From: Oryzias latipes
Taxonomy: Eukaryota > Chordata > Actinopteri > Beloniformes > Adrianichthyidae
Direction of reading: 5' to 3'
NCBI RefSeq assembly: GCF_002234675.1
Contig: NC_019870.2
Location: 62,001-126,000 of the forward strand
Length of the DNA stretch: 64,000 bases
The notes below the pieces were generated by a model. The model saw nothing but the letters and a program-made list of their open reading frames with translations. It was not told the origin of the DNA and searched no databases. The first letter of the stretch is position 1; every line of letters starts with the position of its first letter. Shown here in pieces: positions 36,501-45,800 of this stretch. Position numbers and translations under genes: made by a program.

Positions 36501-37827
36501 CAAACACCAGAAGATCATCAAGATAACAGAGAAGACTGGAAAAGTTCAAGTCACCAAAAATGCTGAGCATCATCCTCATAAAGGAAGCTGGACTGTTACA
36601 AAGACCCTGTGGGAGGCGGTTGTACTCATAGAGGCCCAAAGGTGTTGTGAAAGCCGTGTAGTGTCTGTCAGACTCATGCAGGGGAATGTTGTAAAACCCA
36701 GACGTCAAGTCCATGGTACTGAAAAGGGCGTTACCACCCAGGGCAGCAAGACAGTCAGACTGGTGGGGCAGTGGATGAGCATCCTTAACGGTCTTAGCAT
36801 TAAGCCAACGGAAGTCAGTGCATATTCTTAAGTCTCCTGACTTCTTCCAAACCATAACAAGGGGTGAAGCATACTCACTGACTGACTTGCTTATGATGCC
36901 TTTCAGTTCCATGTCAGATAAGACTTCCCGCAGCTTCCGATAGTGTGCTGGGGGCACTCGTCGATAGGGCAGACGAAAGGGGTGGTCATCGGTTAAATGA
37001 ATACGATGAACAAAATCCTTCACCTCACCACAGTCTAGCTTGTCTCTAGAGAAGACATCCTGATAGTTAAACACGAGTTCAGCCAGTTTCCTTTTCCACA
37101 CATCAGCCACCTCACATCCATCAATGTCAATGTCCTCCAAACCACAATCCCTAAGTTGTTGGAAAGGATCACCTCCTGGAAACAATGAGGTCAGCGAAGC
37201 AGTAGCCTGACCATGCTGCATTTCACATGTGGCTTGAGTAAAATACAGATCTTCAACAGCAACACAAGGAAAGACATCAGCAATTTTAGCATTGCGTCGC
37301 AACGTCACCGTTGCTTGTGTGGGATTGAGGACCTTGAGTGGAACCCAGCGATCGCCCCACATAGGTGTTATGACACGACCTACCAGGATGTTTTTTGGAG
37401 TGGAGCGGGCAGATGAAGGCTCCACAATCACAGTGCTGCCGGGCGACACAGAAGAAGAGGGGGGTAACTTCCCCCACACTACATATTCTTGGTGAGGCAA
37501 CAAAGTCACCGCCTGTCTCAACCTCACCGTCCCAATCTTATCAGGTAATTGAGGACCTGACCACCTAGAAATGCAACTTAGTAACTGGAGAAACTGTTCA
37601 CATTCTGGGTTTTCATTAGTGGAAGTCACGATCTCCCAATATGTTGGATTAGACTTCATTTTCTGAATGATGGGCCGAAGCACGTTGCTCCCAATGATCA
37701 AGTCATCCCTCTGTCCAGGCACCACGAGTGTGGGCACATTAAACCTGAGTCCGTAAATCTCAATGTCCAAATCATAAATACATTTTGGTTGAGTGACGAG
37801 CCCTCCACAACCGACAAGCACCACGTT
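33580..37827 (-). CDS. pol: Gypsy pol: reverse transcriptase, RNase H, integrase
   Basis: An open frame of about 1414 codons copies element RNA and integrates the DNA. Landmarks by residue from the frame's left end: end of the protease region (about 1-50), RT with YLDD near 433, RNase H with LSTDAS near 608, integrase zinc finger HDYAGH..CPRC near 913-949, catalytic Asp in IDFW near 980, Asp in SDQGAN near 1040, and Glu in TTERFNR near 1076. A C-terminal segment resembling a GPY/F-type module follows. No chromodomain or envelope was recognised. The frame opens just after a TGA and has no ATG at its start, so it must be reached by frameshift from protease. Catalytic motifs are all intact. Confidence 0.9.
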   Translation of the reverse strand, partial: NVVLVGCGGLVTQPKCIYDLDIEIYGLRFNVPTLVVPGQRDDLIIGSNVLRPIIQKMKSNPTYWEIVTSTNENPECEQFLQLLSCISRWSGPQLPDKIGTVRLRQAVTLLPHQEYVVWGKLPPSSSVSPGSTVIVEPSSARSTPKNILVGRVITPMWGDRWVPLKVLNPTQATVTLRRNAKIADVFPCVAVEDLYFTQATCEMQHGQATASLTSLFPGGDPFQQLRDCGLEDIDIDGCEVADVWKRKLAELVFNYQDVFSRDKLDCGEVKDFVHRIHLTDDHPFRLPYRRVPPAHYRKLREVLSDMELKGIISKSVSEYASPLVMVWKKSGDLRICTDFRWLNAKTVKDAHPLPHQSDCLAALGGNALFSTMDLTSGFYNIPLHESDRHYTAFTTPLGLYEYNRLPQGLCNSPASFMRMMLSIFGDLNFSSLLCYLDDLLVFAPSEVEALQRLEIVFRRLRANNLKLAQKKCHFLRRSVRFLGHVIEASGVSVDQDKVQVISSFQKQDLMNPDGCTPSQQKVRSFLGMVLFYQHFIPECSRIAKPLFTLTAGQKRRLRGNAGGRAGTYRVLTPQDWTPACESAFENLKAALLNCVMLAHPDFERPFILSTDASMDGLGAVLSQVPIGEDKARPVAFASKTLSRSQSKYPAHRLEFLALKWAVCDKFSHWLKGQKFTVWTDNNPLTYILTKPRLDACEQRWVSKLAPYCFEIKYVPGRLNVVADALSRSPFVKPVAQRLLTEPYCRLLDQVCDITDDTVQEAFHLTCQPQTLDGTHLSTAVNVSMSEREVSSILSAACDWDSASRLRATSLADYLASVAPPAADAPATLSQSSLVSHQQHDPVISRVVVYVERKRRPSRRERCNEGLQTLRILKQWDKLTLLNGVLYRVSKDPLTKHKRFQFVVPDSLRSAVLSGVHDYAGHQGQPRTLSLARHRFFWFDMERDVRDYVKNCPRCVLSKTPEPAARAPLENIKTSAPLELVCIDFWSAEDKNNKSVDVLVVTDHFTKLAHAFRCHDQTAKTVAKKLWDGFFCIYGFPQRIHSDQGANFESELFAELLELSGVGKSHSSPYHPMGNGTTERFNRTLGNMLRSLPSQSKQNWPKMLQSLTFAYNCTAHETTGFAPFYLMFGRVPRLPVDLMFKNVLQDDIICDYDSYVKSLANDFRSAMLLAQQHSSREQKHQRDQYDKRSKGLPLSLGDQVLVANKRAKGKRKLSDKWESVVYTVVASKPALHIYRIRDRAGNERVVHRNLLLNVNFLPLDVRLAGDAVCSGGSVISTFSVPDLCDTGTSAVEAVHAEHPLISSLSCSEENVLDRTTSWVRQQSSASFDGESALGLVLPPPEPSGSIGAGAMDNSLSESHIVSPITSVLDGESLDMGHRLTSRFGRIIKPVCRLIESMAQVEALFDTRYVHTSTVNV

Positions 37828-38135
37828 TCAGGAATGGCCTTGGGATTCAAAACAACACCAGCATCCTTCAGCCTAAGCTCTGCTGACTCACTCAGTGTGC
37901 ATGACATGCTCCCCGAATCAAGCATCCCCCTCAAAGCAGACTGGCCACCAACAGACACTGTGGCAAAAAAAAGTTCACTAGCACCCTCAACTCTCTGAGA
38001 TCCAACATAAACCACTTTTTTTTCTTCAGAAAAACTTTGACAAGTGTCAATGTACACAGAGCGAGAATCTGGAGCAGATGTGAGGGTTTGGTCATTATGG
38101 TCCATGCTGACCCTCTCATCACATGGACATCCTAG
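37698..38135 (-). CDS. Gypsy aspartic protease region
   Basis: This frame is -1 relative to gag and follows the slippery site. It holds the aspartic protease active-site motif LDSGS (codons near 37911-37922) in a SVGGQSALRGM-LDSGS context. The frame runs on to a stop at 37698. However, the similarity switches to the pol frame (a further -1) near 37825, where the usual VVLVGCGG block begins in the other frame. Confidence 0.75.
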   Translation of the reverse strand, partial: LGCPCDERVSMDHNDQTLTSAPDSRSVYIDTCQSFSEEKKVVYVGSQRVEGASELFFATVSVGGQSALRGMLDSGSMSCTLSESAELRLKDAGVVLNPKAIPETWCLSVVEGSSLNQNVFMIWTLRFTDSGLMCPHSWCLDRGMT

Positions 38136-39586
38136 TTTAAAGCAGGGCTGGAGGTGGAAGCTACTGGCATTGATACAGGTGAGACAGTTCTCGGACAATC
38201 ACGCTTCATGTGGCCAGAGCCATGGCAGTTGAGACACAGTCTGAACAACCTGCAGTGAGAATGGGTCGAGTGTTCATCTGAACCACAAACCCTGCATTGG
38301 GTTGGCTGAAATCTCTGCGAGGCTGGAAAATTTCCAGACTGACGTCGCCCCCGTTGGCTAGTTGTAAGAGACGCAGAACATAAGGAGAGGACTTTATCAA
38401 ACATATCCACCATCTGTTGAGAAGGAAGGCCAACTTCAGGTGGAGATGGAGCAGATGTTACAGGTGCAGCGTGTAAAGGAGGCAAAGAGTGAGCAGGAGA
38501 GGATTGCAGATGACACACAGGGGCTGAATACCCTGAGCTTGGTTCTACCAAAACTACGGGGGTGGATGATGAAACATTAACTGGACTGACAGTGGGAAGA
38601 CCAACAGTCTGGCATTGAGTGTGGACATGGGCACCCCCGACCTGTTGTGTGTGAACCCGCATCCCCCTAATCTTCCTGACATGCCCATCCAGGCGCTTCT
38701 GCACCTCAGCTGCTGTCCATTCCTCGGGAGACTTGACGTGAAACAACAGTGCAAGAGCGGGATCGGGACAATGATTAATGAACATTGTAACCACCTCTGC
38801 TCCTGGGTCTTCCACCCGCTTCCCTCGCCTCTGGAGACACTCATCTACAGCATCAATAGATTTGTTTAGACGAATCCAGTAATCCATTGCGTCCTCATCA
38901 ACCCGCGGCAAAGTGTTATAAAAGTCTCTCATCGGAAGAGCAGAAAATGTCAGTTCACTGAAATTGTGTTTGAGAATATCAAAGACGGCTATAAACATTT
39001 CAGTGGGACTCAGCGCGGGCCGTGACCGAAGTGACACTTTAACTACATCCCTGGCTTTACCAGCCAGCCGGGACATGACAATGTCAAACATTTCTGCAGG
39101 GGTCACACATTTCACCCTGGACATGTAACATTTCATTATATCCTCCCATTCCTGGATCGAGAACGCATCAGACCGATCACCTCTAAAGTATGGGGGAGCC
39201 TTCACATCGGACTGAACAACCACCCGCAGCTGCGATAAGTCATTGTGACTACAGTGCTGGGATTGGCTGTCAGCAGGCTGAGGCTGGGGTTGGCTGGGCT
39301 GGTGCATAGCAGTGAGATTCGCTGTAATATTATCACCAATCTGCTTTGCCAAATCAGTAATCATGTTACTGAGAGCGTCATTTAAGACAACCTGACTGGG
39401 CTGAGTCTGTGGTGTCACAACTGGCGTGGAACTAGCAGCAGGAATGGTGGGGTTCATTAGTGACTGGTCAACAGAGCTCTCAAAATCACATGAGGTAACT
39501 GTCCTGCCCCTCCCAAATGAAACAAAATGTTGACCCCTTCCCATACTGAAAGAAACCTGACGACCCAGGGAATTGTGTTCAGCCAT
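38132..39586 (-). CDS. gag: Gypsy gag polyprotein
   Basis: 484 codons from ATG at 39586 (MAEHN) to TAG at 38132. Gag forms the particle that packages element RNA. A capsid-like helical region lies in the middle, and a CX2CX4HX4C zinc knuckle (CLNCHGSGHMKRDC) lies near the C-terminus, preceded by a Cys/His-rich CRVCGSDEH segment. The stop codon directly follows a T-TTA-AAC slippery heptamer. Confidence 0.85.
   Translation of the reverse strand: MAEHNSLGRQVSFSMGRGQHFVSFGRGRTVTSCDFESSVDQSLMNPTIPAASSTPVVTPQTQPSQVVLNDALSNMITDLAKQIGDNITANLTAMHQPSQPQPQPADSQSQHCSHNDLSQLRVVVQSDVKAPPYFRGDRSDAFSIQEWEDIMKCYMSRVKCVTPAEMFDIVMSRLAGKARDVVKVSLRSRPALSPTEMFIAVFDILKHNFSELTFSALPMRDFYNTLPRVDEDAMDYWIRLNKSIDAVDECLQRRGKRVEDPGAEVVTMFINHCPDPALALLFHVKSPEEWTAAEVQKRLDGHVRKIRGMRVHTQQVGGAHVHTQCQTVGLPTVSPVNVSSSTPVVLVEPSSGYSAPVCHLQSSPAHSLPPLHAAPVTSAPSPPEVGLPSQQMVDMFDKVLSLCSASLTTSQRGRRQSGNFPASQRFQPTQCRVCGSDEHSTHSHCRLFRLCLNCHGSGHMKRDCPRTVSPVSMPVASTSSPALN
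38135..38141 (-). promoter_or_regulatory. -1 ribosomal frameshift site T-TTA-AAC
   Basis: Read on the minus strand in the gag frame, TTA AAC is preceded by T and followed immediately by the gag stop TAG. This is a canonical X-XXY-YYZ heptamer. Slipping back one base enters the protease frame (F-K-L-G-C-P). No downstream pseudoknot was tested. Confidence 0.75.
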
Positions 39587-39943
39587 GTCAGTGGTAAAAA
39601 CAGCACTCAAAAATCTCACAATAAAACCAAAATAAAATAAAATAGCTGGTGAAACAGTTCTAGTTAGTGTTAAGCAAACTTAAACAATATAGAAAGTCAA
39701 AATCAGTAAAAAAAAAAAAAAGTCGGAAAATCCCTCAAAGTTAACCTGCAAGTCCCCGCGCAGGGATTAACGATCCAACCTAAAGGAGCAGAATGCGCAC
39801 GCTCACAGCACCTGCAAAACAATACACAGGGCACAGTGTCCCAGAGCGACAGAGCAGGTGTCAGGCGTTGGCGCGAACTCAAAGCTGCAAGGCCAGCGGA
39901 GGGGTAGCAGCGGCGGGTCAGACGTCCACTCCTCCGCGATGTG

Positions 39944-39961
39944 ACGGGTCAAACGGCACCA
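39944..39961 (-). other. Gypsy primer-binding site
   Basis: Two bases inside the 5' LTR the minus strand reads TGGTGCCGTTTGACCCGT, starting with the TGG complementary to a tRNA CCA end. The tRNA species was not identified. Confidence 0.7.
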
Positions 39962-39963
39962 AG

Positions 39964-40692
39964 TGTAACCGGTCGCTTTCTGCGTTGTGCTGGTTAATAT
40001 ATGGTGTGACACAGTGTTACCTCTTGGAGAGAAGCCTCCCTTTATTCTGGTAATAAAACAAACAGAAAACAATACACTGTGTGATCCTGCCCACTCCAGT
40101 TCCTCTCTGACAGGAGGTCATACAAAAGGGGTATGCCGCACGCGGCATGCTAGCTTAAAACCTTATACAGGCTCTGTAACACATTTTACACTCACATTTT
40201 TCTCATACATACCTGGTAATAAAACAAACAGAAAACAATACACTGTGTGATCCTGCCCACTCCAGTTCCTATACAAACAAAACAAATCGACATTTAAGCT
40301 TTAACAGTGAATCCCCAAAATATCTCTCCTGAACCATCAATCCCTTTTAATCATCACATCACAAGTTAGAAACAAACATTGCTGTAGTTATACAAATAAA
40401 AATTAAACCCAAAAGGGCAATAAACAATAGGATGTATTGGGATTATAAAATGATTTTAGGATGATGGCACCCACCTCTCTGACAGGAGGTCATACAAAAG
40501 GGGGTGGGGAACAGTAGCCTTTGGAATATATAGGGGAGTCAAAAGAAGTAGAAGAAGAAGAAGAAGAAGAAAGGAAGGAGGGGCTATGACCAGTAGTGTA
40601 ATGCAGTAGTTTGTTGGAGATCCCTCATGTATGGTAACCCTTGAACAGATTTTGTGCCATTATAAAATAAGATAAAGGCTGTCCCGGTTACA
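39964..40692 (-). repeat. Gypsy 5' LTR (right copy)
   Basis: 729 bp, offset 7401 from the left copy with no difference seen by eye. It contains the same internal duplications (40047-40104/40213-40270 and 40102-40131/40474-40503). It should hold the element promoter; a TATA box was not confidently placed. Confidence 0.95.
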
Positions 40693-40706
40693 CTAGGAAA
40701 TGCAAC

Positions 40707-41147
40707 TTGCTTCTTTTTCCGTCCTGCTCAGTGGACGAACACGCCACCCTCGTCTTCCTCAGCGCGTTCACAGACGCAGGAGGTCAACGATCAGCCCAAA
40801 CTACTGTCAGGGATCTGGTTGATGATCGTTTCTTCCCCTCGGGTGTCTCAGACAGCGCTTTTGTCATGGGGGGGGGGGGGTTGCAGTCTGACAGTCTAAG
40901 TGGACAGGTGATAACCAGTTCAAACAGTTATTACAGGTATCCAGAGGAGGACAGGAGAACAAAGATAAATCCTTATTTTCTGCTTAATTATACAAATAAA
41001 TCCTTTAAAAAACGTGATTTTCTGGAATTTTTTACGTTGTGTCACACAGTTGAAGTTATGATGAATGATCCATATCCGGAACATTTGTCTGAGTACTTGA
41101 TGTATAACATCACAACAGTTATTATATATGCTGGAAGAAAAGTTTAG
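40707..41147 (+). other. Hypothetical open frame beside the Gypsy insertion
   Basis: Starts 15 bp right of the Gypsy element and has 146 codons. Part reads DFLEFFTLCHTVEV, faintly like the LCHTV segment of P4-type flippases. An AATAAA lies just after it (about 41163). It is interrupted by a poly-G run and no domain is complete. It may be a gene-end remnant or chance. Confidence 0.15.
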
Positions 41148-41375
41148 AATTGTAAATGTTTTACAATAAACTTCATTAAAAATGTCCCAAATGTGACACT
41201 GCGTTCAAATGAAACTGGAAAGTGTGTGAAAACCCAAAGTTTTCCATTCAAAAGGTATGCTGGGCGGTGTTTAGCATTTATTCTGAAAATCCCAAGAGCG
41301 GAAGCAGTTTTTGCGCCGTGTATTGTGGGAGATCCACGTCACGTTCCAGAACCGAGCGTTATCAGTGAAACCAGG

Positions 41376-41888
41376 ATGGCAGACGAGGCCACGCGCAAGG
41401 CTGTGTCACAGATCCCACTTCTCAAGACCCACGCGGGCCCGCGGGATCGCGCGCTGTGGCCCCAGCGCCTGAAGGAAGAGTACCAGGCTCTGATTCGGTT
41501 CGTGGAGCAAAACAAAGCCGCCGACAACGACTGGTTCCGGCTCGAGTCCAACGCGGACGGCACGCGTTGGACCGGCACGTGCTGGTTCGTGCACGAGCTG
41601 CTGCGGTACGAGTTCCGGTTAGAGTTCGACATCCCGGTGACGTACCCGGAAACGGCTCCGGAGCTGGCCATTCCGGAGCTGGACGGGAAGACGGCAAAGA
41701 TGTACCGGGGCGGCCGGATATGCCTCACCGAACACTTCGCCCCGCTCTGGGCGCGGAACGCGCCGCGCTTCGGGCTCGCGCACCTCATGGCGCTTGGGCT
41801 CGGCCCGTGGCTCGCGGTGGAGGTTCCGGACCTAATCAGCAAAGGGCTCGTGGCCCACAAGGAGCGGCCGCGAGAGGCGGCAGAGTGA
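41376..41888 (+). CDS. ufc1: UFM1-conjugating enzyme 1 (E2), intronless
   Basis: A single-exon frame of 170 residues (human UFC1 167). UFC1 accepts UFM1 from the E1 UBA5 on its catalytic Cys and passes it on with the E3 UFL1, acting mainly at the ER in ribosome and stress control. The start [10 protein letters not shown] matches the conserved N-terminus. Catalytic Cys116 sits in GGRICLTEH, and the conserved blocks [30 protein letters not shown] and [16 protein letters not shown] are all present. No frameshift or stop. The coding DNA is very GC-rich compared with its flanks. Human UFC1 has several exons, so this copy has lost its introns or is a retrocopy. No poly-A tract or target duplication was found, so the retrocopy origin is inferred. 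Confidence 0.92.
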   Translation: MADEATRKAVSQIPLLKTHAGPRDRALWPQRLKEEYQALIRFVEQNKAADNDWFRLESNADGTRWTGTCWFVHELLRYEFRLEFDIPVTYPETAPELAIPELDGKTAKMYRGGRICLTEHFAPLWARNAPRFGLAHLMALGLGPWLAVEVPDLISKGLVAHKERPREAAE

Positions 41889-41907
41889 CGTCACAGAGGC
41901 TCTTCAA

Positions 41908-41913
41908 AATAAA
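41908..41913 (+). terminator. Candidate ufc1 poly(A) signal (AATAAA)
   Basis: AATAAA begins 20 bases after the ufc1 stop, inside CTCTTCAAAATAAAAC, one of the dispersed motif copies in this window. A second AATAAA near 42453 is an alternative. Confidence 0.5.
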
Positions 41914-42684
41914 ACTTCCATTTCCACAGCTGGTGTTTGGGTTCTGTTAACGGACGCTCTGCAGGTCATCCGTGAACCCGAGCCCACAGAACCGAGAAGA
42001 AGAAAGTCCAGAAACAAACCACGAAGAAAAGGAGGCACTGAGGAGACTCACCTGTTCCTCTGTGGTTTATTGGCAGACAGGTGATTGTTGCTTTGCGCCA
42101 CGGCCCAGGCTGGAGTGGATCAGAACCACACCCCCAACCTTCTCCCAAAGCACCACCCACATGTTCCATGGCATGTTCACCAAATAAAAAGATTCCTCAG
42201 CACTTTGTTCCAGCTCATCTTCAGGTTCTCCGTTCACATTTCAGGTTCTGTCAGCATCACGGTTCCCACTCACATGTTTAGAACAGTAGGTCCCGATCCA
42301 AGTCTGGGTATGTCTCCACCTCCCTACTGTTGTCCTGATCGCACCTGTGACAACAGACGGAGAACAGGTGAGGAACTACAACACCTTTTCTGATGGTTCC
42401 TCCCAGGATGCCTCTGGTTGTTTACGGTCAAAACCTTCTGCAGATAAACTTCAATAAACCATTAAGCTTCCAGCACACTTTGGCTCTTTATTGGTGACTA
42501 TTTAAAGAACATGAGGAACAGGTGAGGGACGAGCTGTCCTAGAACATTAACATCAGGATTTTCTTGAACATGAAACCCATCAGATCCAGCATGTTCCTGT
42601 CAGGTTCTCCTGCAGACGTTCTCTGAAGGTCCTCTGTACTCCTGGTGGGAGGAGCTTCAGCTCAGCAGGCGGGGTTTCTGCTCC

Positions 42685-42690
42685 TTTATT
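42685..42690 (-). terminator. Candidate fktn poly(A) signal (AATAAA)
   Basis: On the minus strand AATAAA lies about 145 bases past the fktn stop, within GCTCTCAGAATAAAGGAG. Another AATAAA on the same strand occurs near 42485. Confidence 0.45.
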
Positions 42691-42832
42691 CTGAGAGCTA
42701 AACGAGCGCATTAGCCTATGAGAACTCAACCAGTGATGACATCACTTCCTGTTTGTGTTCAACACTTAGTGCAGGTCACATGGTTGCATACATCAGAAAT
42801 TAAAAATAAAAACTCCCAGTCAGCCCCTCCCT

Positions 42833-45800
42833 CTAGTATACTTGAATTAACTCCGCCCACTGGCCTCGAGGCCATTCCCCGTTTTCCTGCACGTTGCTGG
42901 GGGAGGACTTCCAGTCCCAGTTCTTCAGAGGGACGCTCCACGTGGATCCATAGTTTGCCACGACGTAATCCTGCGTCTCACAGGGAACGCGAACTTTCAG
43001 CTCCAGAAGCTCCGCCCAGCAGAGAGAGAAGCGAGGGAAGGTGTACCTGCAGAGACAGTTTGGGACTTTACAGTGGAGGAGACAGAGCAGAAGAGCGAAG
43101 ACACCTGAGCTGCAGGTGAGCTCGTCGGCTTCGGGACAATCTCACTTAAACTTTCTGCCGCTCTTGGCTTGCGTGCCGCCGTTCCACACCACGTCTCCGT
43201 CCTCATAGAAGAAGAAAATGTCCAGTTTGACATCCTGGCTTAGAAATGAAAGCTCCAGGCTGTCTTCCACCTGAAACCCAAAATACAGATTTTTTTCCCC
43301 CCGACAGGAAATGACATCACGCTCCTGCATAAACAAACGGAAACCTTTCCAAACTTGTGCTTCAGGCTTAAGCCAGCTTCTCTGAAGGCGCCGACGATGT
43401 CCGGCCTGAAGTCTGAGATGAAGATCCCGATGTCCACGTCCTGACTGTAAGAGATGACGCCGCACTGCCGGAACCATCCTGCAGGGAGCAGACACGCAGA
43501 GGGTTAGCCTGTTCCCCTCACAGTGGGTGGGGCTCTTTGACCGGTTCTGGTTACCCAGGCAGGTACCACTGCTGATCCAGAAGGGGATGTGGAGCAGACC
43601 AAGTGTTTGTGTTGTTACACGAAGCAGAGTCCTGGCTTTCCTTCGGAAGTCCAGCGCCGCCGCAGACGAGTCGTCGGGGTACAGCTGCAGACAGAGCGTC
43701 ATTCATGGGGGGTCTGTGCAGACGGACACCTTGGCGGCCAGACACAGACCTGCAGGAAGTGGCGAGCTTCGTGGAAGCGGCACTCCAAGAAGCGAGCATC
43801 TCTCTGCTGCACCAGAAAGTGGGTGATGTTGCGAGGAACTCGAACATCGAGGCGATCCAGGACCGTAAGGATCAGTTCTGGCCTGGGGGGGCAACAAGCA
43901 AACAGCACAGTCACCGACTGGAGGTCGATCCTGGGGGGCTCGGAAAACAGAAGTCACATGGCCAAAACCCCACCTGTCGTACGCTCCAGCATAGCGCCCA
44001 TAGTCCAGCAGGGAGAAGGGGGCGAAGGTCCGGTCCATGTCGGCCCTGAGGCGCAGCGGGCCGTGCCAGAGGTAGTTCCCGCTGCGCTCGTACAGGAAGA
44101 CCACCTGAACACATCAGAGCATCAGTGCACACGACGGCCACTTCAGCACGGAACCAAAACCGGAACCAGTACCAGACCAGACCCAGACTAGACACAAGGA
44201 GTGCATGGCTCCACCCACATGGATGATGTAACCATCAAGGCGGAACAGGAAGTGGAGCGGGATCTCCTCCCCTGACAGGGTGTCCAGGCTGGAAAGGCGC
44301 GGGTCTTTTCCTCGCAGCTCCAGCAGCTCAAAGCCTTTGGTCTGAGCAGCCGCCACAAATTCAGGCTGCAGAACCAAAGACAGACCAGTGTCAGAACCAA
44401 ACACGTTCCTCTTGAGCTGTAGAACCCAAACTACCACACTTACAGTGCTCTCCCACGAGCTGGCATGCACGCCAAACGCCAACACTGGACGGTCGGTGCA
44501 GAGGACACTGCATTGTGGCTCCTGGACCACCCGGTCACGCTGACGCAAAGCATGCTGGGACAGGAGCGAGAGCGCCAAAGTGTCAGCGAGGAACAGCGGC
44601 AGGTGGAAATGGTGGGCCAAGGCCAAGAACTTCTTCAGCACCTGCTGTAGAGACGGACGGTTACCATGGTGACCACAGCACGCATCCAAACATCAGCTCT
44701 GCACTCAGTTCGGTTCTCAGGTCACTGGACTGACCCAGATGTCCGTTTTCCTCATCTTTCCATGGCAGCTGCTGGTTGTGGTGGAACACCTGAAGCTGCA
44801 GGTGAGTTTGCTCTTTGCCTTTGCTAACCTTCGAGTTAAGAGACAGCGGCCTGGCAGAGACGAGCCGACAACAATAACCGGCTTAACGACGTCTGTCGCT
44901 TTGGGACATAGTTTCTCTAGAGCGGCAGGACTTGATTAGAAATTCATCCCTTAGTTTTTGGGCTGGACTTTTGATGGGGAAATAAGCCTCTGCCTTTTTT
45001 TCATGATCCCTTTCTTTTACATAGTCTCCTGCTAGCTTACAGCCCCTCACCCCCCAGCCTAACATAAGCACTGCAACAGAAACAGCAGCAATGTCGTAGC
45101 TATCCAGACGTCCAGTTCTGATCCACATCCCAGCTCAGACCAGGGAAACAAAGACGGTCATGTATCTATTTGTCTGACAGTGGAAGATCAGAAAGGGCCT
45201 GAGCGGGGAGACTTTGGCCCCGCCCCTTTCAGCTTCTTGGTCTGAGCTTTTTCTAACAGCTTTTTGTCGTCTGCTGCTGATGATTCACAACGATATGAAT
45301 AAAAAAAAAATCAGAAATGCTGTTCAAATAATCAATTCTATAAATGTCCTCCGTCATCAGAATAATGCTACATAAACTCGACATCTTCATCACAGTGATG
45401 AACCTGCAGCCTGAACAGCTGTTTGTCAGAAACTTCACGATCAACAAGGTTCTCCGTTTGTAAACGCCCGTTCACACCGGGACGAATTTCACGCGCGATA
45501 TTCGCCGACGTTTTTTTTTTTTTTTTTTTTTTTAACTTGTCCTGTCCAACAGCTAGGCAGGCAGATGAGAGCTGAGGGCCTCTTGTGTTGGACATATTTT
45601 ACTTTAACAAGAGGGGTTATTAATCTTCAGACAAACCAAAGGTATGCCTGAATAAACCCCTTTTGGAATTGAGGCCAAACTTTATTCATTTCAACCATGA
45701 TTGAAAACAGGGGGGGGGGGGGGGGGGGTGATAGTGAGAGGGGGGGGTAAGACCATGAAGCAGCATAAAGCAGACTGGTTTACTGGTTGTTTATCATTAC

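Larger units (their letters stand above)
32563..40692 (-). mobile_element. Full-length Ty3/Gypsy LTR retrotransposon
   Basis: Two 729-bp LTRs (TGTAACCGG...CCGGTTACA) frame gag, protease and pol on the minus strand. Host sequence is duplicated as CTAG on both sides (32559-32562 and 40693-40696). The LTRs look identical by eye, including their internal repeats, so the insertion is recent. A primer-binding site and polypurine tract are present. No envelope-like frame was seen. The pol order RT, RNase H, integrase is that of Ty3/Gypsy. Gag-to-protease reading uses a -1 slippery site; a second frame change between protease and RT may be a lesion in this copy. The element lies between ythdc1 and ufc1, opposite in direction to ufc1. 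Confidence 0.95.

Noticed and set aside
33601..38232. Plus-strand frames across the Gypsy element
   Set aside because: They are antisense shadows of gag and pol, which carry clear motifs on the minus strand.
40707..41147. P4-type flippase exon suggested by LCHTVEV
   Set aside because: Only a short motif matches; the expected flanking sequence is absent, so it is kept only as a low-confidence hypothetical frame.
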